From positions 85,161,562 through 85,225,561 of the forward strand of contig OZ026623.1 of the NCBI GenBank assembly GCA_964020975.1: DNA of 64,000 nt. Direction: 5' to 3'. Within the stretch, counting starts at the first letter, position 1, and each line of letters opens with the position of its first letter. The stretch comes from Hermodice carunculata (taxonomy: Eukaryota; Annelida; Polychaeta; Eunicida; Amphinomidae). Shown in pieces: positions 58,731-64,000 of this stretch. The translations under genes and the position numbers were made by a program. The notes under the pieces are model-generated. The model searched no databases. It saw only the letters and a program-made list of their open reading frames with translations, and was not told the DNA's origin.

Positions 58731-58858
58731 CTGTTGTTGATGGCTCCAACTGATGCCTCGATGGTGCAGCCAGGGCGCCACAGTTCACTAATCTCTAGAT
58801 TTAAAGAAACCTGTATTCGCTGGACAAACTGCACCAACGTAGTGGTCATACCTCCAAT
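58731..58858 (-). CDS. AKR-like gene, right arm, exon 1
   Basis: Acceptor ACTTTCAG lies before 58858 and a donor GT directly after 58731. The frame opens at ATG 58849-58847 (MTTTLVQFVQ) and ends in phase 2 after INN. The Met is my choice of start because no upstream frame joins this exon in phase; a further 5' exon is possible since the exon begins with an acceptor-like sequence. It contains LWRPGCTIEAS, with no recognised domain. Confidence 0.55.
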
Positions 58859-59101
58859 CTGAAAGTCCTAAAGATCTAGCTTTTCCTTGGCGTAGCGCTG
58901 TCAACCCTAAACTAATTTATTATCATCTTACTTGTCGTTTAGCAAAACGCTCTTCTCTAGGTTATTTCACGATGGGAAATCCTAGCATGTAATACGAATA
59001 TGGCCCTTTCTGGGTCAATCTGATATACACTGCACGTGATACGCATGTTTGGAATGTAATTTTACACTGATGACGCAATCTCAATGACATGGCCCTTAAA
59101 T

Positions 59102-59413
59102 CTAAAAAAAGTACCGACATTTAAGACATTTAAACCCTAATATGATGACAGCAGCAAATACCGAAAATGCCAGATAAAACCATGCATCTTCAACAAAACT
59201 GACCCCATATTTTCGACTCGGATAGAAGTCTACATTTCTCACCATGCACAATGCGGAATAAGTATGTAGTGGGTTAGCACAGCAGTTCAGCTTGTATTGG
59301 GCAAGAATTGTGCAATCTGTAATAAAAGCATGAAACTTCCGACCTATGTCTTTCATACCAATAAGTTTCAACCGACATATTCTGCAAAAAGCTAATATCC
59401 ATGCCATGCTCAT
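59102..59413 (-). CDS. ORF with one membrane-spanning segment, right copy
   Basis: Mirror of the left ORF: 103 codons ending just after the same helix and KCLKCR patch. Shared upstream residues include RKFHAFIT, YKLNCCANPLH and NVDFYPS. It lies about 250 bases upstream of the first exon of the AKR-like gene on the same strand. It could be an alternative first exon or a separate small gene; the family is not recognised. Confidence 0.35.
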   Translation of the reverse strand: MSMAWILAFCRICRLKLIGMKDIGRKFHAFITDCTILAQYKLNCCANPLHTYSALCMVRNVDFYPSRKYGVSFVEDAWFYLAFSVFAAVIILGFKCLKCRYFF

Positions 59414-59428
59414 GCAGGGGACCTTGAC

Positions 59429-59686
59429 TCAACTCTGGAAGTGAAAGTAGGTCTGCAGCCGATGGTCGATTTGCGGCTCTAGATCAAAGGCAAGAGTGGT
59501 TAATTGATACTCCACAGCAGATGAGTACCACAGCAGAATAAGCTTCCTGGGCACAAAATAGCCTTTAAATTGAATAGTTGTCTTATCAGCGCTTGTGTTT
59601 CGAGAGCTATTCCTTGATACATGCTGGCAATTTATGCAAAAAGAAACCAAATGCATTATTAATGTAATTATCAAACATGGGCTCAC
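59429..59686 (-). CDS. Conserved unrecognised ORF, right copy
   Basis: Mirror of 6136-6381 with a few substitutions (LWYSSAVEYQL, DHRLQTYFHF). Family unknown. Confidence 0.25.
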   Translation of the reverse strand: MSPCLIITLIMHLVSFCINCQHVSRNSSRNTSADKTTIQFKGYFVPRKLILLWYSSAVEYQLTTLAFDLEPQIDHRLQTYFHFQS

Positions 59687-60339
59687 ACATACATGTGATG
59701 AAAAAAAAAATGTTCCACTTGGCTAAGTGGCACACTGTATTAGAGGACTGACTTGTAATAATCTTTGTAATAATCTCCCCCATTGTAAATGTCAAAAGGG
59801 ACAAGTGTATGTTTTTATTTATTTTTAGCCAACCATACTCGCTCAAACTGGTGTATGTATTGTTAATGCCACACAAGTTTCATCAAATTATGCTTTTTGA
59901 GCCTGGAATGACCGAGTCTCCTCAAATTTAGGATTCTTATGAAAATAGAGCAAAACACATCTATCCAGCTATTGTCCCAAGTAGTAGAAACGTCTTACAT
60001 GTCAACACATGAACTGAATAGTTGCATACAAACATACATGCATATTGTAATGTCAGCACTGGTTTCAAATCCTTCCAATTTTACTCCCACTGAGTAATTT
60101 CATAAAATGTTCCCACCAGGACAGCGTAGATATTACCCGTCACCCAGGCACGCATTGAACGTCCAACACAGACTAAACACATGGCTTCTTCAAGGTTCAA
60201 ATTATTACAAGCCTGGTCAGGCTACCATACAAGGGGGGCCTATTTAAGGCACATGTACCCCATAAAACAGTAGGTTCTATGTCCGAAGCCAGTTTTACGC
60301 ACATAAATCCAGGCTCACTATTCATCCAATCAATTCTGG

Positions 60340-61680
60340 GTGAGATCATGTGCCATATTTCTCGAACTTTTCAAGGCTTCTGATACAGTCAATCATGCTA
60401 TTCTTTTTACTGAATTATATCACTATGGTATTAGATGTTTGGCCCTTGATTGGCTCAAAAGTTATATGACTAATAGGCAGCAATTTGTATATTTTCAAAA
60501 TGTTGCATCTGCGCCTTTAAAAATGGCCTGTGGAGCGCCACAAGGATGTATAATTGGACCACTTCTTTTCCTTATCTATATAAATGACCTTGGCATTTTA
60601 TTTCATGATTTCTTTTCTTTACTCTATACAGATGACACTAGGTTACGTTTTACTGGAAATAACTTGAGAACACTTTAAAACAAGATGTTAATCTGTCAAT
60701 GCATATTGTGATTAACTGGTTCACGGCCAATAAGCTGTCAGTCAATTTAGATAAAACTGACTATATGTTCTTTCAAAATAAGTCTTGTACATTTGATAAA
60801 CATAGCTTGTCAATACAAGTTACTGATGTATTTTCAGAACAAACAGAAATTGTAAATTTCTTGGTTTTTGGATTGATGATAAATTGAATGGGAAGTATCA
60901 TACATCTCAAATTTCAAGTCAATTAAGCAAAATAGTTGGCATAATAAAGAAAATTCGATGGAAACTTGAGAAAAATATTTTGAATCAGCTTAATTACACC
61001 TTAGCATTCCCGTATCATATTTACTGCAATGTTACCCGGGCTGCTAATTAAATCACTAATCTAGATAAACTTATCAAAATACAAAAGAAATTAGTACGTA
61101 TTATAAGCAGTGCTGAATTTCATGCTCATACATCTCCCATTTTCAAAGACTTAAATTTACTTTCAATGAAATATTTATAAGACTGCTGTATTCATGTTAA
61201 GGGTAATTAACAACCCATGCATACTGCTTTTCAATATTTGTTTCGCCATATATTTAATGTACATTGTTATATTACCAGACAATCAAACAGTTTATGTATT
61301 CCACGGTATTGAACAATACGCTGTAAATTTGCAATTAAATGTAATGGACCCATTGTATGGGATACGATACCAATTTATCTGCGAAAAATATATTCATCAC
61401 ATTCTGTTAAAAGGAAACTGAAAAGGTACTTAATTGGAAGTGTATAATATGTTTTCTCATTAACTTCTCGTTTAATTAACTTCGTTTATAGTACATGTTT
61501 ATGTAGAGGGAACCAAAATATGCCACTTGGCCAGTATATTTTGCTGTATAATTTTAATGCTTTCTTGGGGGACACTATAAGCTCCTTGGAGTTTCATTCC
61601 CCCACATGTATGTATGGAAACTTAACCGAATGTACTTTTGTGATTAACAAAAATTCAATTAAAAAAATTCAAACTCTTTC
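60340..61680 (+). mobile_element. 5'-truncated LINE (CR1/Jockey-like), right copy
   Basis: Mirror of 4090-5446. The RT part at 60340-60678 reads DTVNHAI, LALDWLKSY, GAPQG and FLIYINDLG, and the YTDD catalytic box is preserved as LYTDDT. It is followed by a second piece (60699-60887: INWFTANKLSVNLDKT) and the C-terminal stretch near 61200-61420. The 3' tail is near 61680. The copy is broken in several frames but better preserved than the left one. Confidence 0.85.
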
Positions 61681-62289
61681 AAGTGCATGGATAACAGTGC
61701 CGAGCAAAGAATCCAGTATGGCCATATACGTGATACCTCTGATGTCAACTTCAGGTGTACATTCATGACGACCATACTTTGATGGTGCGTGGAACTGAAC
61801 GTGGTCGTGGGAGTTTACCGAACACAACTTCATTTATCATGAAGGTGATTTAAAAAAAAATATATTTCCAATACCCATGGTCTAGCTATATATGCACATC
61901 AACGCTCTACGAGCCAATGACAGCTATGCCCACACTGTTTTCTTGTCCCCATGAAAATGGACAATCCGAACAAATTAGAAAAAAAAATTCACAATGATTA
62001 ATTGAAAGTTCCAAGTGGATGTAGTGAGAACAGAAATTATTCGATTGATTGAGTAACATGGTAAAGAATTCATGTATCTGCAATTCTGCCACAAAGAAGA
62101 TTAAGTGGGTTATGAGGCATGTCTTTCAGTCGAGTTTTGGCACGACCACGTGCCACGTGATCCATTTAATTCACTATGACACTTGGTGCTGGCAAGTGGG
62201 TCTGGAGAAGACATTGTTTCTGCCAAAACCAACAAACCAGATTATACCATTATGTGTGACAGCAATGTTAACTTTCAAGATAAGAATTA

Positions 62290-62529
62290 TTGTTTCTGTA
62301 TCCATGTGTTAATTTTTTTATCGAAAGAAAGTTAAGATCTGTATTGCCCCATCCAATAATATATCAAATAGTCGCTCCCTCACAGAATCGCTATCATCGG
62401 TACCTTTTAATTGGCTGGTACTATGACCCAACTGTTTCTGTGAACGAATGCACCGCAAATCAAAGAGGTTGGAATACACAAATTTTTCAGAATGTTTCAG
62501 AGGAGTTGGGGATCATTCTACTGGTATAA
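62290..62529 (+). CDS. Possible terminal exon of an unknown gene, right copy
   Basis: Mirror of 3253-3474. It reads GWYYDPTVSVNECTANQ and QNVSEELG, and ends in a stop at nearly the same place. There is no clear acceptor upstream. Function unknown. Confidence 0.25.
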   Translation: MFLYPCVNFFIERKLRSVLPHPIIYQIVAPSQNRYHRYLLIGWYYDPTVSVNECTANQRGWNTQIFQNVSEELGIILLV

Positions 62530-62934
62530 GCATTTTATAGTAAATCCATAATGCAGCCCCATAACCACTTCGAAATTTTTTGACAATCAACGAATAGACA
62601 AAGATTACATTTTTCCATTTCCTCTAGAGGCTTTGATCGATGAAAATATATTACTATCCTTACCACAGTATAAAGACTCATTGGGCTTTATTATAATGCC
62701 CATGGGCTTGAACTTTCAAACAATTGCATGTTTTATGCCGGACACATTAATATATGATGCATGAATCAGAACCCTTACAGCAAATGTACAATATACATGT
62801 GCTGTAGTTAAGGGGTCTGCTTATGTACTCCTGGCCAAAAAAACAGGCACCATCTCCGTCAACATTGGGTATGCGAGTAACGATGTGTGTGGGGAGCTCT
62901 TTTATTTGATTGTAGCGGTGCTTTTATTGCTTCT

Positions 62935-62948
62935 TCGGGGGGGGGGGG
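62935..62948 (+). repeat. G homopolymer
   Basis: About 12 consecutive G in the right arm. The mirror site at 2840 has only GGGGG-type sequence (CTCCCCCAG), so the run expanded or was gained in one arm. Confidence 0.8.
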
Positions 62949-64000
62949 ATGTGGTGGTCCTGAAAATGTATGTTTTGTTTGTATGAAGCCTGCGAACATC
63001 AGTAGCAGGTGTTGCCACAATGCTTCTGAAAGCAAACGTGGACCATCTGCAGCATGCTGCTGGTAAGCCTGGCTATCTCAGCATCGGGAATTTGTGTTCC
63101 AGTGGTCCATTATCCACTGTGCCAGTTGGTCCAGAGTAGCTGCATGGTCGTCGTGCACGTCCCTGACTCAACGACTAATCACATCCTACTGGTTCCAAGC
63201 AATGGAAGTAGACGAGACATTTGTAATAGTGCATGGGAATTTCTCCCAAAATACAAACTACAAATCACTATAAATTTAGAACAAATTTGATGCTAGTTCA
63301 GATAGCTGCACTTTGGTCATTTGTGGCGAATGAATGTAAAGATGTTTTCATATTTACAGCTACCAGATGAAGCAAGTGGCCCTACGAGATAATTTCGTGA
63401 CCGTTGGTGTTGTCAGGCGTACTTCAGTCAAGAAAAGCGTAACGTTACGTCCTGATATAACTGATGAAAGACTTAGAAATTCCACTGGACAAACTACAGG
63501 GTCAGAACAGTGAGATAAAAAGTAATTTGGCAAAGAATAAACTCAGAGCACAAGCAAGAATCAAGGAACCATGACCTATTTCAGACTGTGTTCGATGCTA
63601 TGGTCTATGCCTCAGGCCATCACCCCTTCATCTCAAACCCCAATTGTAAGCAACATGACAAACACAATGCTGGAAATATGCACTTCATTCAATAAATCTG
63701 TCAAGAGACAAGTGTTCAGGTGTTCTTTGATGAAAAGCTAACTGAAAGACATGAAAGCATGGGTAAAAGCTGCAGTCGTAATGCAAATGCATGTTGTCAC
63801 TGACTCAAAGTTTAAAACTCTGCCTATTTCTAGTACAAATGTAGACAGAATCTTCAGTGTAATGTGCACTTGAAAACATACAAAAGATCAACAACGACCA
63901 AATAAACAGTTGTTAGACTGTCTCTGGATCAGCTCATTCAAGAAGAATTTTTTTTCTTTAAAATTATTTTATTGGCTACCTGTCATTTCATATCTTCATC

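Larger units (their letters stand above)
44706..64000 (-). repeat. Right arm of giant inverted duplication
   Basis: Reverse-complement copy of the left arm, running outward from 44706 to the window end, where it pairs with left-arm base 1857. It is shorter than the left arm because three blocks of about 2.9, 2.3 and 2.7 kb and a microsatellite block of about 0.26 kb are absent. Non-coding similarity looks near 95% by eye. The AKR exon of 820 bases differs at only 13 sites by hand count. Confidence 0.95.

Overview
This is AT-rich, intron-containing animal DNA with no bacterial-style operons. It carries decayed LINEs of two types, a Ty3/Gypsy-type gag relic and long terminal repeat, Helitron-like repeats with a tandem core, many microsatellites, and genes with GT-AG introns in consistent phases. 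A marine invertebrate is most likely. I could not place it more precisely, and most short ORFs are not genes.

The dominant feature is a very large inverted duplication. Bases from about 1857 to 29385 (left arm) are repeated in reverse complement from 64000 back to about 44706 (right arm), around a 15.3 kb spacer. The outer end of the duplication lies outside the window. The arms look roughly 95% alike in non-coding DNA (judged by eye). The left arm carries three multi-kilobase blocks missing from the right: 7.43-10.33, 10.89-13.15 and 24.21-26.94 kb. The arms could be a true palindrome or two haplotypes joined by the assembler.

The best gene is in the right arm on the minus strand (58858 to 51328). 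Five exons join in perfect phase into a 448-residue protein. It has a short N-terminal part with hydrophobic segments and sequons, followed by an aldo-keto reductase (AKR) fold whose catalytic tetrad is mostly replaced. It is probably a membrane-tethered AKR pseudoenzyme. The left-arm copy (6970 to 20157, plus strand) keeps the three AKR exons, but its two N-terminal exons carry a nonsense codon and a shifted splice acceptor.

Layout of the left arm, with mirror positions in the right arm: unrecognised conserved ORFs at 2.7-3.5 kb (62.3-63.3); a LINE 3' part at 4.1-5.4 kb (60.3-61.7); a membrane-segment ORF at 6.4 kb (59.1-59.4); AKR exons at 7.0-20.2 kb (51.3-58.9); a LINE ORF1 fragment at 14.2 kb (56.4-56.7); degenerate repeats at 20.7-21.8 kb (49.6-50.7); a 13-codon-period minisatellite at 28.65-28.88 kb (45.2-45.45).

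The spacer (29.4-44.7 kb) holds a gag fossil, two truncated Tx1/L1-type LINE tails, foldback elements, a Helitron-like repeat, a minus-strand host gene of at least five exons (42829 to 37668), and the 3' end of an LTR retrotransposon that abuts the right arm's inner edge.
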